A DNA stretch of 64,000 bases from positions 56,696 to 120,695 of the forward strand of contig JAFXHF010000020.1 of NCBI GenBank assembly GCA_017536545.1, read 5' to 3'. The DNA comes from a bacterium. Its GTDB lineage: Bacteria; Cyanobacteriota; Vampirovibrionia; Gastranaerophilales; Gastranaerophilaceae. The notes under the pieces are model-generated. The model ran no database searches and was not told where the DNA came from. It was given only the letters and a program-made list of their open reading frames with translations. The number at the start of each line of letters is the position of its first letter. The stretch's first letter is position 1. A program made the translations under genes and the position numbers. Shown here piece after piece: positions 54,004-63,246 of this stretch.

Positions 54004-56535
54004 ATGAATCAGATTATGGCAAATAATAACACTACAAAAAATGAGAAATTTTTAACTATACACGGGCATTTTTACCAACCACCAAGAGAAAACCCTTGGC
54101 TTGAAGCAATTGAATTACAAGATAGTGCCCTACCGTTCCACGATTGGAATGAAAGAATTTGTACTGAATGCTATAACCCAAACTCTGTTTCACGTATCGT
54201 TGATAACAGAAACAGAATTTTGGATATCGTAAACAATTACGAACATATGAGCTTTAACTTTGGTCCAACTCTTCTTTCTTGGATGGAAGAATTTGCTCCA
54301 CTTACATACGAAAGAATTATTAAAGCTGATATCGAAAGTATTTCTCAACATAATGGGCACGGCAATGCTATGGCTCAAGTTTATAACCATATTATTATGC
54401 CACTTGCAAATGCTAAAGATAAAGAAACACAAGTTAAATGGGGCATACGAGATTTTGAATACCGATTCGGAAGAAAGCCTGAAGGTATTTGGCTTGCTGA
54501 AACCGCAGTAGATGATGCGACATTAAAAGTTCTTGTTGATAATGGTATTAAGTTTACAGTACTTTCACCATACCAAGCACTTAAAATGAAAAAAGCATCA
54601 GATAAAGAATGGCAAGATGTTAGCTGGGGTAATATCGACCCTGCTCGTTCTTATAAATACACTCTCAAGTGTGACCCTAAGAAGTCTATTGACCTATTTT
54701 TCTATGATGGTGCGATTTCTCGTTCTGTTGCTTTTGATGAGCTTCTTACCGATGGTAATAAGTTCACTAAACGACTAAAAGAAGGAGTTTCTGATTTAAG
54801 AGATTATCCACAACTTATCAATATTGCAACAGACGGAGAAAGCTATGGACACCACACAAAATTTGGAGATATGGCTTTATCATACGTTTTAAAAATTAAA
54901 GCTGAAAATGAAGGATTTAAAATTACAAACTACGCAGAATACTTAGATCTATACAGAAGCGATTACGAAGTAGATATTAAACAAGCATCTTCTTGGAGCT
55001 GTTTCCACGGTGTTGGTCGTTGGTCTGAAGATTGCGGTTGTTCAACTGGTGGACACCCTGGTTGGAACCAAAAATGGAGAAAACCTCTACGTGATGCTCT
55101 AGATTATTTAAGAGATAACCTAGCAACTATATTTGAAAAAGAAGGTAAAAAATATTACCTTGAAAATCCTTGGGAAATTAGAAACCGTTACATTGAAGTT
55201 ATCTTGGATAGAAACGCATCTAGAATTAAGAAATTCCAAAAAGAAAACTTTAAACCTGATTTGACAGAAGAAGATAAAATCAAAGGTATGGAACTTCTTG
55301 AAATTCAACGCCAAGCTATGTTAATGTACACAAGCTGCGGATGGTTCTTCTCTGAAATTTCAGGTATTGAAACTGTACAAATTATGAAATATGCAGCTCG
55401 TGCTATGCAATTAGCTTCAAGATTTAGCAAAGAAAACTTTGAAGAAAAATTCTTAGAAATACTTTCTCAAGCAAAAAGTAATATTCAAGAATTTGGCACA
55501 GGAAAAGATATCTATGAAAGATTTGTAAAACCATCAGTTGTTACATCAAAACAAATTGCTTGTTTATGGGCGATTTCATCACTATATCAAGATTTTGAAG
55601 ATGAAGAAGATGTATATTGCTATTCTGTAAAAAGAAATGATTACAAAATGGTACAAAAAGGTAATACAAACTTTATTATTGGTAATATCGAAATCCGTTC
55701 TAAAGTTACATTGCAAAAATCTAACCTAGTATTTGCACTAATGCAATACGCAGGTGGCGATTTCCATTGTGCTATCAAAGAATTTTCAACAAGCGATGAG
55801 TACCAAGACTTAAAAACATCATTAATTAAGACATTTATGCTTAATCCAATGACTGAAATTATCCGTGCACTTGATGAAAAATTCGGAAAAGAATACTTCA
55901 CATTAAAAGATATCTTTATTGAAGAAAGAAAGAAAATTCTACAAATTCTACTTAAAGATCAATTATCAAAATTTGCTGACACATACAAAGATATGTATGA
56001 TCAAGGTAAAGGTTCAATTTATCACATGCAAAACTTAGGTTTAGAAATACCTAACGAATTCAAAATTTCAGCAGGCTATGCTCTAAGCCAACGTTATAAT
56101 GACCTTTTATCACATTCTGACGGATTTGTTGAATCTTCTGTAATTCAACAGATTTCAGATATCAATTTTGAAGCTAAAAAGATGAATATTCAAATAGATA
56201 AAACACCATCAAATAATGCTTTTGCAAAGAAAATCATAACTAACTTGAACAGATTAACAAAAAGTTTTGAAATCCAACAGGCAGATGCAATTGTAGAACT
56301 ATTTGAAATCATTGCAAAATTAGAATTACAAATTGATGTATCTGAAGCACAAAACATATACTACAACAAAATTTATCACAGAATCGGTTTAATTCTTGAA
56401 GATAACGTAGAAACACCTAAAGAAAAAGATCTTAAATTTATTGAAATCTTATTGGATATTGGTACAAAATTAAATATCAACATTGATTTTTATAAAGTTA
56501 AAATTGATAAATTAAATATGATAGCAAAGGGTTAA
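54004..56535 (+). CDS. GH57-like alpha-glucan enzyme (DUF3536)
   Basis: An 843-residue cytoplasmic protein of the GH57 plus DUF3536 type. The GH57 barrel is at the N-terminus (LTIHGHFYQPPRENPW, HNGHGNAMAQVYNH, GIWLAETAVDDATL), with ATDGESYGHHTKFGDM and WSCFHGVGRWSEDCGC further on, and a long C-terminal helical part. GH57 enzymes cut or rearrange alpha-glucans, so with the phosphorylase-like gene at 28.6 kb it suggests glycogen use. ATG 54004 or ATG 54016 may be the start; the second has better spacing from AGG. Confidence 0.9.
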   Translation: MNQIMANNNTTKNEKFLTIHGHFYQPPRENPWLEAIELQDSALPFHDWNERICTECYNPNSVSRIVDNRNRILDIVNNYEHMSFNFGPTLLSWMEEFAPLTYERIIKADIESISQHNGHGNAMAQVYNHIIMPLANAKDKETQVKWGIRDFEYRFGRKPEGIWLAETAVDDATLKVLVDNGIKFTVLSPYQALKMKKASDKEWQDVSWGNIDPARSYKYTLKCDPKKSIDLFFYDGAISRSVAFDELLTDGNKFTKRLKEGVSDLRDYPQLINIATDGESYGHHTKFGDMALSYVLKIKAENEGFKITNYAEYLDLYRSDYEVDIKQASSWSCFHGVGRWSEDCGCSTGGHPGWNQKWRKPLRDALDYLRDNLATIFEKEGKKYYLENPWEIRNRYIEVILDRNASRIKKFQKENFKPDLTEEDKIKGMELLEIQRQAMLMYTSCGWFFSEISGIETVQIMKYAARAMQLASRFSKENFEEKFLEILSQAKSNIQEFGTGKDIYERFVKPSVVTSKQIACLWAISSLYQDFEDEEDVYCYSVKRNDYKMVQKGNTNFIIGNIEIRSKVTLQKSNLVFALMQYAGGDFHCAIKEFSTSDEYQDLKTSLIKTFMLNPMTEIIRALDEKFGKEYFTLKDIFIEERKKILQILLKDQLSKFADTYKDMYDQGKGSIYHMQNLGLEIPNEFKISAGYALSQRYNDLLSHSDGFVESSVIQQISDINFEAKKMNIQIDKTPSNNAFAKKIITNLNRLTKSFEIQQADAIVELFEIIAKLELQIDVSEAQNIYYNKIYHRIGLILEDNVETPKEKDLKFIEILLDIGTKLNINIDFYKVKIDKLNMIAKG

Positions 56536-56554
56536 TCTTCGGATTAATCCTTTT
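56526..56554 (+). terminator. UUCG-loop terminator after the GH57-like gene
   Basis: GGGTTAATC-TTCG-GATTAATCC-TTTT forms a 9-bp stem with a stable tetraloop, and includes the TAA stop of the gene. Confidence 0.9.
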
Positions 56555-56635
56555 AACATAACTTTACAAAAACGCAAATTATTCTCTAACAAATACTTTA
56601 ATATATTAGGTAGAAATTAGGGAAAATTACGTATT

Positions 56636-57610
56636 ATGCAACTTACGGGACAAAATATTCAACCAAAACAAGCTCCTCAACAGCAATACATCTGTACTGG
56701 GGTGACTCCTGCTGTTCCACAACCACAAGTTTGCCAACCTTGTTCTCAAGCTCCTCAAACAACACAAGTTCAACAAACTCAACCAACAGCACAATATCCC
56801 GTAACAAATCCTTGCCAAAGTCAATATCCAGCAGGATATAATCCCCCACAATACTCTGTTTACCCTCAATATCAACAACCACAAGTTCACAATATGCAAG
56901 TTCCAGCAACTGCTGCAGGTGTAAATATCCAAATCTTTAACCCTACAGCAATGACTCCTGGGGCTCAAGCACCAACATATAATGTTAATGCTCCTTGTTA
57001 TCCATCAAGTTACTACACAAATTCTGTAGGACCTGATGGTAAGTTGTATCCAAACAACGGCAGCAACAATCCTCACACAGGAGATAACGTAAATAATGGA
57101 ACAAACAGTGGAACTATTGGTGATAACAACAACAATACTTACACAACAAATACAACAACAAACACAACAACAACTGAATCAAAAAAAGAAGTTAAAACAG
57201 AAAAACGTAAAATCGTTGAATTAACTGATGATTATATTAGAAACCTTGAAAATCACTTAAACAGCCAAGAAAAAGCTGTAAGAATTAACGCTGCAAATGA
57301 AGTTTATGCAAGGTTAAAAGAAGATGATTCAAGACATGATGACAAAGCTTTAACTGCATTAGTAAACAAAATGCTTCAAGACCCTTGTGAAGAAGTAAGA
57401 GTTCTTGCTCTTTCTGCTCTTGAAGAAAGAATTTGCAAGGGTGATGACTATACAGTAGGTGTTCTTCAAGGTATGCAACAAAATAACAATGGCTACGGAC
57501 AAGATGCAATTGATGCTAGCAACATCTTGTTAAAAATGTCAGGTCGCCAAGTAGAAAAAGAATTTGAAGTAAAAGAAACTCCTAAAAAGGAAACAAAAAC
57601 AAGCAAGTAA
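56636..57610 (+). CDS. Gln/Pro-rich protein with C-terminal HEAT-like domain
   Basis: A 324-residue protein in three parts. Residues 1-135 are Gln/Pro/Tyr-rich and probably disordered (PQVCQPCSQAPQTTQVQQTQ). Residues about 135-185 are an Asn/Thr-rich spacer (NNNNTYTTNTTTNTTTTESK). Residues about 190-310 form a helical HEAT-like region (KAVRINAANEVYARLKE, PCEEVRVLALSALEERI). No signal peptide. The function is unknown; such layouts suit multivalent binding. It is followed after 12 bases by a small membrane-protein gene. Confidence 0.72.
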   Translation: MQLTGQNIQPKQAPQQQYICTGVTPAVPQPQVCQPCSQAPQTTQVQQTQPTAQYPVTNPCQSQYPAGYNPPQYSVYPQYQQPQVHNMQVPATAAGVNIQIFNPTAMTPGAQAPTYNVNAPCYPSSYYTNSVGPDGKLYPNNGSNNPHTGDNVNNGTNSGTIGDNNNNTYTTNTTTNTTTTESKKEVKTEKRKIVELTDDYIRNLENHLNSQEKAVRINAANEVYARLKEDDSRHDDKALTALVNKMLQDPCEEVRVLALSALEERICKGDDYTVGVLQGMQQNNNGYGQDAIDASNILLKMSGRQVEKEFEVKETPKKETKTSK

Positions 57611-57622
57611 AAGGTGTAGCGT

Positions 57623-58093
57623 ATGAGATTAGGTTCGATTGCAACAAGTATTAAGAATAATGCTGGGAAATATCTAAAAAAAGGTATGGGTCTAGCTGCA
57701 TTGGGTTTAGTTGGATATGAATCACATTATATCGGCAAAATCCAAGCTGATAGATATGCAACAGAAAAAGATGCTCTAGCAACAGGCAGATATCTCAATA
57801 ATACAATGTATAATAACAATTTAAGCCCAGTAAGACAAGGTATTAAACAAACAGCTTACGAATGGGAAATGGACCACGGTTGGAGAAGATTCTTTAACTT
57901 AGGTATTGGATATGTTAAAGGCTTCTGCTCGATGCTTGTTAATAACGTAATACCATTAGGCTTAGGTATTGCAACACTTGTTACTAAAGGCAAAGCCTCA
58001 ACTGTCAGTGCAGTTGCATTAGGCGTATATGCATTAGGCTCTGCAATCAAAAACTTCTTTGGTATTGGCGTACCTAGAGGCCCATTACAATAG
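57623..58093 (+). CDS. Small hydrophobic membrane-associated protein
   Basis: A 156-residue protein of unknown family. Hydrophobic parts are at about residues 20-38 and 108-150 (NVIPLGLGIATLV, VSAVALGVYALGSAI), with a polar, aromatic middle (YEWEMDHGWRRFFNLG). It follows the HEAT-like gene in the same transcript with an AAAGGTG site. It converges on trmD with only 3 bases between the ends and no visible terminator. Confidence 0.68.
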   Translation: MRLGSIATSIKNNAGKYLKKGMGLAALGLVGYESHYIGKIQADRYATEKDALATGRYLNNTMYNNNLSPVRQGIKQTAYEWEMDHGWRRFFNLGIGYVKGFCSMLVNNVIPLGLGIATLVTKGKASTVSAVALGVYALGSAIKNFFGIGVPRGPLQ

Positions 58094-58096
58094 AGC

Positions 58097-58792
58097 TTAA
58101 TCTTCGTTTTCCTTTAGATATTTTTCGTACAAATCAGGGCGTCTTGATTTAGTTCGTTCAATTTGTTGTGCTAAACGAAATTCATTAATTTCTTTATGGT
58201 TGCCATTTAATAGAACTTCTGGAACTTTGTACCCCCTAAAATCTCTAGGTTTTGTATAATGTGGGTATTCTAACAACCCGTTAGAAAAACTATCATCGTG
58301 GGCTGATTCTATTTTACCTAATGTACCCTCAATTTTACGGCTCACGGCATCCATCAAACATAAAGCTGGCAATTCTCCACCAGTTAAAACAAAATCACCA
58401 ATTGAAATTTCTTTTGGCTTAATAATGTCACGAATACGCTCATCAAAGCCCTCATAATGACCACATAACATAACAATTTGATCATATTTAGCTAAATCTA
58501 AAACCAATTTTTCTGATAAAGGCTCGCCTTGAGGTGAAAGCATAACAGTTATTGAGTTTTCCAGCTTCTCAACACTATCATATGCATCAATATAAGGTTG
58601 AGGCATTAAAACCATTCCTGCGCCACCACCGTATGGGGTATCATCAACTTTTTTATGCTTATCTTCAGTAAAATCTCTTGGGTTTACAGTATTTAATGCG
58701 ATAACATCCCCCTCTTTTGCTCGTTTCATAATACTAAACTCGCAATAAGACTGAATAAATTCTGGGAATAATGTTAATACATCAAACCTCAT
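58097..58792 (-). CDS. trmD: tRNA (guanine-N1)-methyltransferase
   Basis: A 231-residue TrmD that methylates G37 of tRNAs. The knot-fold signatures are DDTPYGGGAGMVLMPQP, MLCGHYEGFDERI and SIGDFVLTGGELPA. It overlaps rimM by 4 bases (ATGA), the usual order in bacteria. Confidence 0.98.
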   Translation of the reverse strand: MRFDVLTLFPEFIQSYCEFSIMKRAKEGDVIALNTVNPRDFTEDKHKKVDDTPYGGGAGMVLMPQPYIDAYDSVEKLENSITVMLSPQGEPLSEKLVLDLAKYDQIVMLCGHYEGFDERIRDIIKPKEISIGDFVLTGGELPALCLMDAVSRKIEGTLGKIESAHDDSFSNGLLEYPHYTKPRDFRGYKVPEVLLNGNHKEINEFRLAQQIERTKSRRPDLYEKYLKENED

Positions 58793-59304
58793 TCTAATAA
58801 GCCCTCTAAATTATTTATCAGAATTTTTCTATTTTCTAAATCAACAACAGGAACAATTGCATTAACAAATGGTACAAGACAAATATTTTTAGAATTTGTC
58901 TTAACTGAAATTAAATCTGTCGCACCATTGTTAGAAACACCAACAACAAAGCCTAATTTCTTACCATCAGCAATATCAAATACTTCTAAACCAACAAGTT
59001 CGTCAATTAAGAATTCATCTTCCTCAAGAGTTTCTCGAATAACTTCTTCATCAACAAAAAGCAATTCACCTTTGTGTGGAATAATATCATTTATAGAATC
59101 AATACCTTCAAATTTTACAATTAAAAGGTTTTTGTGAGGTTTAGCTGAAACAATATTAAGTGGAGTATAATTATCCTTATCTTTAAGATAAACAACATCT
59201 AAGGACAACAGAAAATCTAATTGACTCTTTGAATAGCCAACCTTAGCCTCGCCTTTAATTCCGTGAAAATTAACAATCTTTCCGACAGAAACGTATTTAG
59301 TCAT
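58789..59304 (-). CDS. rimM: 16S rRNA processing protein RimM
   Basis: A 171-residue RimM, which helps 30S subunit maturation. N-terminal VGKIVNFHGIKGEAKV and C-terminal PRC-barrel parts (LIDELVGLEVFD, ICLVPFVNAIVPVVDLENRKI) are typical. It follows the zinc-ribbon GGY-repeat gene by 2 bases and overlaps trmD. Confidence 0.95.
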   Translation of the reverse strand: MTKYVSVGKIVNFHGIKGEAKVGYSKSQLDFLLSLDVVYLKDKDNYTPLNIVSAKPHKNLLIVKFEGIDSINDIIPHKGELLFVDEEVIRETLEEDEFLIDELVGLEVFDIADGKKLGFVVGVSNNGATDLISVKTNSKNICLVPFVNAIVPVVDLENRKILINNLEGLLE

Positions 59305-59306
59305 AA

Positions 59307-60359
59307 CTATTCTTCCGCTTCAGCTTCTTCAGATTTAGCTTTTTTAGTAGCTCTTTTTTTCTTTGGAGCTTCTTCAGCAGTTTCTTCTTTCACAGCTTTC
59401 TTAGTTGTTTTAGCCTTTTTTTCTTCTGCTTTTTGCTTTTTAAACTCTTCTGGAGCATCTTCACGTTCTTGGTTCCAACGTTCCATACCCATTTGAGCAC
59501 GAACTAAACCAATACCAACGTGAACTCTCCATTCATCCATTTTCAATTGAGCTGCAATGATTTTATGACAACCAATTGGAGGTAATGGTAACAATGGTTC
59601 ATAAAGCATTTTAATAGCATTTAATTGGTCAGGAGTAATAGCCAATTTACGTTTAGGGAACGGTAATTTTGGCAACATCATCTTCTGACGTACTAAATTG
59701 ATACCAAAGAATACTTTTCTTGGTTCCAAACCAATTTTTTCACCAATAACCTCGTGAGCATCAGGGTTTGGAAGTGGTAACATCAATTTATATAACAATT
59801 CAATTTGTTCAAGTTGTTCTCTGCTAACCAATAATTGTTTTGGTGCAGCATTTCTATTATTTGGTCTTCTATTATTGTTAAATCTGTTATTTTGAGGTCT
59901 TCTTTGTTGGAAACCACCTCTGTTATTGTTGTAACCGCCTTGACGATTGTTATTATAGCCACCGCCACGGTTATCACGATAGCCACCACCTTGACGATTG
60001 TTATTATAGCCACCGCCACGATTATCTCTGTAACCACCACCTTGACGATTGTTGTTATAACCACCGCCACGATTATCACGATAGCCGCCACCTTGATTGT
60101 TATATTGGCGTTGTGGTCTATTATATGGTCTAGCGTTGTCATCACCACCGCTAGAATAGCTATTATAGAATTGTGGTTTACTTTCTGATTGATAACTTGA
60201 ACGTTGTTCTTGAGCTTCAGTAGACACTGAAGCTGCAGGGGCATCAGATCCTCCAACCATCATCTTTTTGTCTGGATACAAACAATCCGGGCATATAACT
60301 CTTTTAGGGTTTTTTGTCTCAAACTCACGACCGCACTTAATGCACTTGTTTACATACAT
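59307..60359 (-). CDS. Zinc-ribbon, GGY/RDN-repeat, putative RNA-binding protein
   Basis: A 350-residue protein with four parts: an N-terminal zinc ribbon (CIKCGREF and CPDC), a Gly/Asn/Arg-rich repeat region with three 17-residue units of GGGYRDNRGGGYNNNRQ type, a tandem duplicated helical domain of about 60 residues (SREQLEQIELLYKLMLPLP and TPDQLNAIKMLYEPLLPLP), and a Lys/Ala/Glu-rich tail. RGG-like regions often bind RNA and drive condensation. It lies 2 bases before rimM, where rpsP and a KH-protein gene are common in other bacteria, which fits a role with ribosomal RNA (inference). No family known to me. Confidence 0.8.
   Translation of the reverse strand: MYVNKCIKCGREFETKNPKRVICPDCLYPDKKMMVGGSDAPAASVSTEAQEQRSSYQSESKPQFYNSYSSGGDDNARPYNRPQRQYNNQGGGYRDNRGGGYNNNRQGGGYRDNRGGGYNNNRQGGGYRDNRGGGYNNNRQGGYNNNRGGFQQRRPQNNRFNNNRRPNNRNAAPKQLLVSREQLEQIELLYKLMLPLPNPDAHEVIGEKIGLEPRKVFFGINLVRQKMMLPKLPFPKRKLAITPDQLNAIKMLYEPLLPLPPIGCHKIIAAQLKMDEWRVHVGIGLVRAQMGMERWNQEREDAPEEFKKQKAEEKKAKTTKKAVKEETAEEAPKKKRATKKAKSEEAEAEE
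59930..60095 (-). repeat. 51-base tandem coding repeat (GGY/RDN units)
   Basis: About three units of 51 bases encode GGGYRDNRG and GGYNNNRQ blocks. The units are nearly identical and can change in number by slippage. They are not CRISPR repeats: there are no unique spacers and the frame runs through. Confidence 0.85.
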
Positions 60360-60513
60360 AATAAAAGCCTCTTAATTAATAAAAAATAACTCATAATAAA
60401 ATAAATTTAAGGTAACATTCCTCACAATATAAATCGATTTCAATAAAAAAATATAACTTATAGTCATATTTTAACATGAAATGAATATTTATGCAAGTGG
60501 TTGTAGAGCAAAA

Positions 60514-61848
60514 CTATACCAGCCCCATTTTTTGGCCATTATCTTCTCCGTTTTCATCTCCGCCAAACAATTGAGCAATACTTTTTTCAATTTCTGTAAA
60601 TTCATTTGCTTTTTCATCGAAAGAATTAATCGTATTCAACATCGAATCAAGTTCTTTGTTTGCATTAGTACTTGCGGTTGATATTCCTTGACATGATCCA
60701 ATAGCACTTGTTGCTGCAGCCATAAGCTTACTTATATTAACCCCTGCAGGATTAGTAACAGCAAGAGTCGCATTTGCAGCTTGTACACCAACATTTCCAA
60801 CTTTGGCAACCATATCACCCACATTTTTCACTTGTCCACCAAGCTGAACCAATTGTTGTGCTTCAGGTATACCCGCAGCAGTAGCTCCAAACGTAAAAAT
60901 AGCACTAACAGTACACGCCGCCATCAATGCTCGCCCAATATTTTGCATAGTTCCGCCAATTTGCATTGTTGCATTACCTAAATTGACTATTTTTGAAGAA
61001 AACTCACCTAATTTTTGAGCAAAATCCTGAATTTTCGTATTTGAAGTTTCGTATTGCTTACTCAATGCGTTCATTTGCTTAGTATAAGTAGCTTCCTCTT
61101 TTGCATTTTGCATCAATGCCCTGTTAGTTTGAGATAACTTAGAATGTCTTGAACGTAACTTTGCAGAAGACGCAGTAATATCAGCAGTCAAACAGCGAAT
61201 TTCACCAGAAATCTCTCTTAATCTAGCTTGAGCACTTGGATCTTTACTATTTTTTAAAGACTCTGCTTCTTGTTGCAACTGCTTAATTTTCTCTTCTTTT
61301 TGTTGCATCTTTTGTTGTTCTCGTTGAATCTCCATACTAGCAGTTTTGACATCACGTAACATTGATTCTTTACGCTGATTTAAAGATGTTATACGAGTTT
61401 TGATAGTCTGAGTCTGTTTTACAGATTCTTTGCTTTGTTGTTGAGCAACAGCCATATCGGCTTTTGTTTGGTTTATCTGATTTTGACACTCTTGGCTCTG
61501 AGCATTAGCATCAGCAATCTGGCTATCGCCTTCTTTTAACATTTCTTTTGCGATTGCTCGTTTTTCTTCATTTGATTTTGCATTATCTATTCTTGATTGC
61601 CATTCACCTGCTTTGCCAGACACAGATGAGGTCTTATCCGAACCTGTAGCTGATTTAGAATCTAAAGCATTTAATACCCCATCAATATCTTTAGCCCCTT
61701 GAGATGAGCTTCTTCTTTCTACCCCCCTTGCAGAAGTCATAAAATTCGCAGTACTATCAACCTGAGATCTAGCCTCGGTTTTTGTGTCATCTGAAGATTT
61801 TAACTTCAAAAGCTCATATTGATTCTGCGAACCATTAATTTTTGTCAC
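60514..61848 (-). CDS. Long coiled-coil protein with hydrophobic Ala-rich segment
   Basis: A 444-residue protein of unknown family. Residues 1-100 are polar and Ser/Asp-rich. Residues about 95-290 are strongly coiled coil (many Q, K, E and A, for example QREQQKMQQKEEKIKQLQQE). Residues about 300-330 are hydrophobic (ALMAACTVSAIFTFGATAA), then an amphipathic Ala/Asn-rich region and an acidic tail. The layout recalls pore-forming translocator proteins, but no secretion genes are near and no signature was found. It has no signal peptide. Confidence 0.72.
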   Translation of the reverse strand: MTKINGSQNQYELLKLKSSDDTKTEARSQVDSTANFMTSARGVERRSSSQGAKDIDGVLNALDSKSATGSDKTSSVSGKAGEWQSRIDNAKSNEEKRAIAKEMLKEGDSQIADANAQSQECQNQINQTKADMAVAQQQSKESVKQTQTIKTRITSLNQRKESMLRDVKTASMEIQREQQKMQQKEEKIKQLQQEAESLKNSKDPSAQARLREISGEIRCLTADITASSAKLRSRHSKLSQTNRALMQNAKEEATYTKQMNALSKQYETSNTKIQDFAQKLGEFSSKIVNLGNATMQIGGTMQNIGRALMAACTVSAIFTFGATAAGIPEAQQLVQLGGQVKNVGDMVAKVGNVGVQAANATLAVTNPAGVNISKLMAAATSAIGSCQGISTASTNANKELDSMLNTINSFDEKANEFTEIEKSIAQLFGGDENGEDNGQKMGLV

Positions 61849-61940
61849 GATTAATCTCTCTTTATAAAGCCTCTAAAAAAATAAAAAAATAAAATAAGAA
61901 GCTTTTTCAGAAAATCAAATTTAATTTACATAGGTTAATA

Positions 61941-62378
61941 TTATTTTTCAACCATAAATGTAACAGGACCATCGTTAATCAGCTCGACATCCATCATCGC
62001 TGCAAATTTTCCCGTTTGACAAGGGATTCCGAGTATCTTAATCTGTTCAACAAAATATTCATAAAGTTCATTTGCAATTTGTGGGGGTGCTGATTTATCA
62101 AAGCTTGGACGAGTTCCTTTTTTGCAATCACCACAAAGAGTAAACTGAGAAACAATAAGCATTTCGCCTTTCACATCAAGAATTGATAAATTCATTTTCT
62201 CATTTTCATCTTCATAAATGCGTAATTTAGAAAGCTTATCTGCTAATTTTTCAGCATTTTCCTTAGTATCACCTTTTTCTACACCAAGCAAAACTAACAT
62301 ACCCGCACCAATTTGAGAGTACAATTCATTATCAATTGTCACAGAAGCTCTTTTAACACGTTGAATTAAAGCTTTCAT
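61941..62378 (-). CDS. dtd: D-aminoacyl-tRNA deacylase
   Basis: A 145-residue DTD that removes D-amino acids from tRNA. It shows ALIQRVKRASVTID, VSQFTLCGDCKKGTRPSF and NDGPVTFMVE, the family signature sequences, including the GPVT loop. It ends the transcript that begins with thyX (3-base gap). Confidence 0.97.
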   Translation of the reverse strand: MKALIQRVKRASVTIDNELYSQIGAGMLVLLGVEKGDTKENAEKLADKLSKLRIYEDENEKMNLSILDVKGEMLIVSQFTLCGDCKKGTRPSFDKSAPPQIANELYEYFVEQIKILGIPCQTGKFAAMMDVELINDGPVTFMVEK

Positions 62379-62381
62379 CTA

Positions 62382-63098
62382 TTAAACACCAGCTTTTCCA
62401 AACAATTCAGCTTTTGTAATTTTGCGACCACAACATTTGTCTTCGTCACAGAATCCCCATTTTTCACATTTTGGAACAAGGTAGGTTTTTAACCAAGGCT
62501 CTTCAGCAATTAAGGCATCACACATTGCTTTAACCATACATCTAATCTCGTATTGAGCACGAGTACAAAGTCTTAAGTTTGCCAAGTGAATCATTTCTCT
62601 TAAATTCAAACTAGCAACAAGAGAGCTTGCTGCAGCATTTGGCATTACAAAACGAGCGTCTTCAGCTGGGATACCTGCTTCAACAAATTCTTGATATTGC
62701 TCTGAAATTTGCCCCATAAATGCAACAAATTTTTCTTTTAATTCTGGATTACGTTCAATTGTTGGCGGAATAATATAGTCGAATTGACCTTTTTCCTTTA
62801 CATAACGTTGAGATTTTTGAGAGAAAGACATATGACGATGTCTAACAAGCTGGTGAGTACAAGCTCTTGAAACATTAGAAATCGCAAAACTTACTTGAAT
62901 ATGCTCGATTGTAGAATAATGACCAGACCCTACAACTCGTTCGATTAATTTCAACATTTTTTCTTCATCATCAGTTGATTCATAAATATTGATAGGATAA
63001 TCCGCACTATAACAAGTTCTACAAGCTGTATAAATCGTTTTCAACATATTTTCTGGTTTAGAAATTAAATTCACAACCGGTTTATTATTATTTTCCAT
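62382..63098 (-). CDS. thyX: Flavin-dependent thymidylate synthase
   Basis: A 238-residue ThyX, which makes dTMP with FAD instead of the ThyA route. The motif RHRHMSFSQKSQRY matches RHR-x7-S-x-R. SGHYSTIEHIQVSFAI and NLREMIHLANLRLCTRAQ are also typical. The C-terminus has a Cys cluster (CEKWGFCDEDKCCGRK), seen in some ThyX proteins. No thyA is in the window. Confidence 0.96.
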   Translation of the reverse strand: MENNNKPVVNLISKPENMLKTIYTACRTCYSADYPINIYESTDDEEKMLKLIERVVGSGHYSTIEHIQVSFAISNVSRACTHQLVRHRHMSFSQKSQRYVKEKGQFDYIIPPTIERNPELKEKFVAFMGQISEQYQEFVEAGIPAEDARFVMPNAAASSLVASLNLREMIHLANLRLCTRAQYEIRCMVKAMCDALIAEEPWLKTYLVPKCEKWGFCDEDKCCGRKITKAELFGKAGV

Positions 63099-63164
63099 AA
63101 ATCCCTACTCTCTCCTTTTACAAAAGCATACAACATGCCAAACATATTTGCAAGATTGTAATAG

Positions 63165-63204
63165 AAAAACGGCACACAACTCTTGTGGATATACTGTGTG
63201 CCGT
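63165..63204 (-). terminator. Terminator of the second autotransporter
   Basis: ACGGCACACA (63169-63178) and TGTGTGCCGT (63195-63204) form a 10-bp stem followed by T on the minus strand. The sequence and flanks match the one at 36801-36840. Confidence 0.9.
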
Positions 63205-63246
63205 CAAATCTTCCATGAGGTGGAAGTATGTGCTAGAATTTTGTTT

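Noticed and set aside
59930..60095. Regular short repeats resembling a CRISPR array
   Set aside because: The units are contiguous 51-base coding repeats without unique spacers and the GGY/RDN reading frame runs through them.
59783..60256. Long overlapping open frames (157 aa minus, 117 aa plus) over the GGY repeats
   Set aside because: Low-complexity Ile/Val/Thr shadows of the repeat DNA; the zinc-ribbon frame has real domains and is coupled to rimM.
60514..61848. Type III secretion translocator assignment for the coiled-coil protein
   Set aside because: Only the general layout is similar; no secretion genes, chaperone or sequence signature are present.
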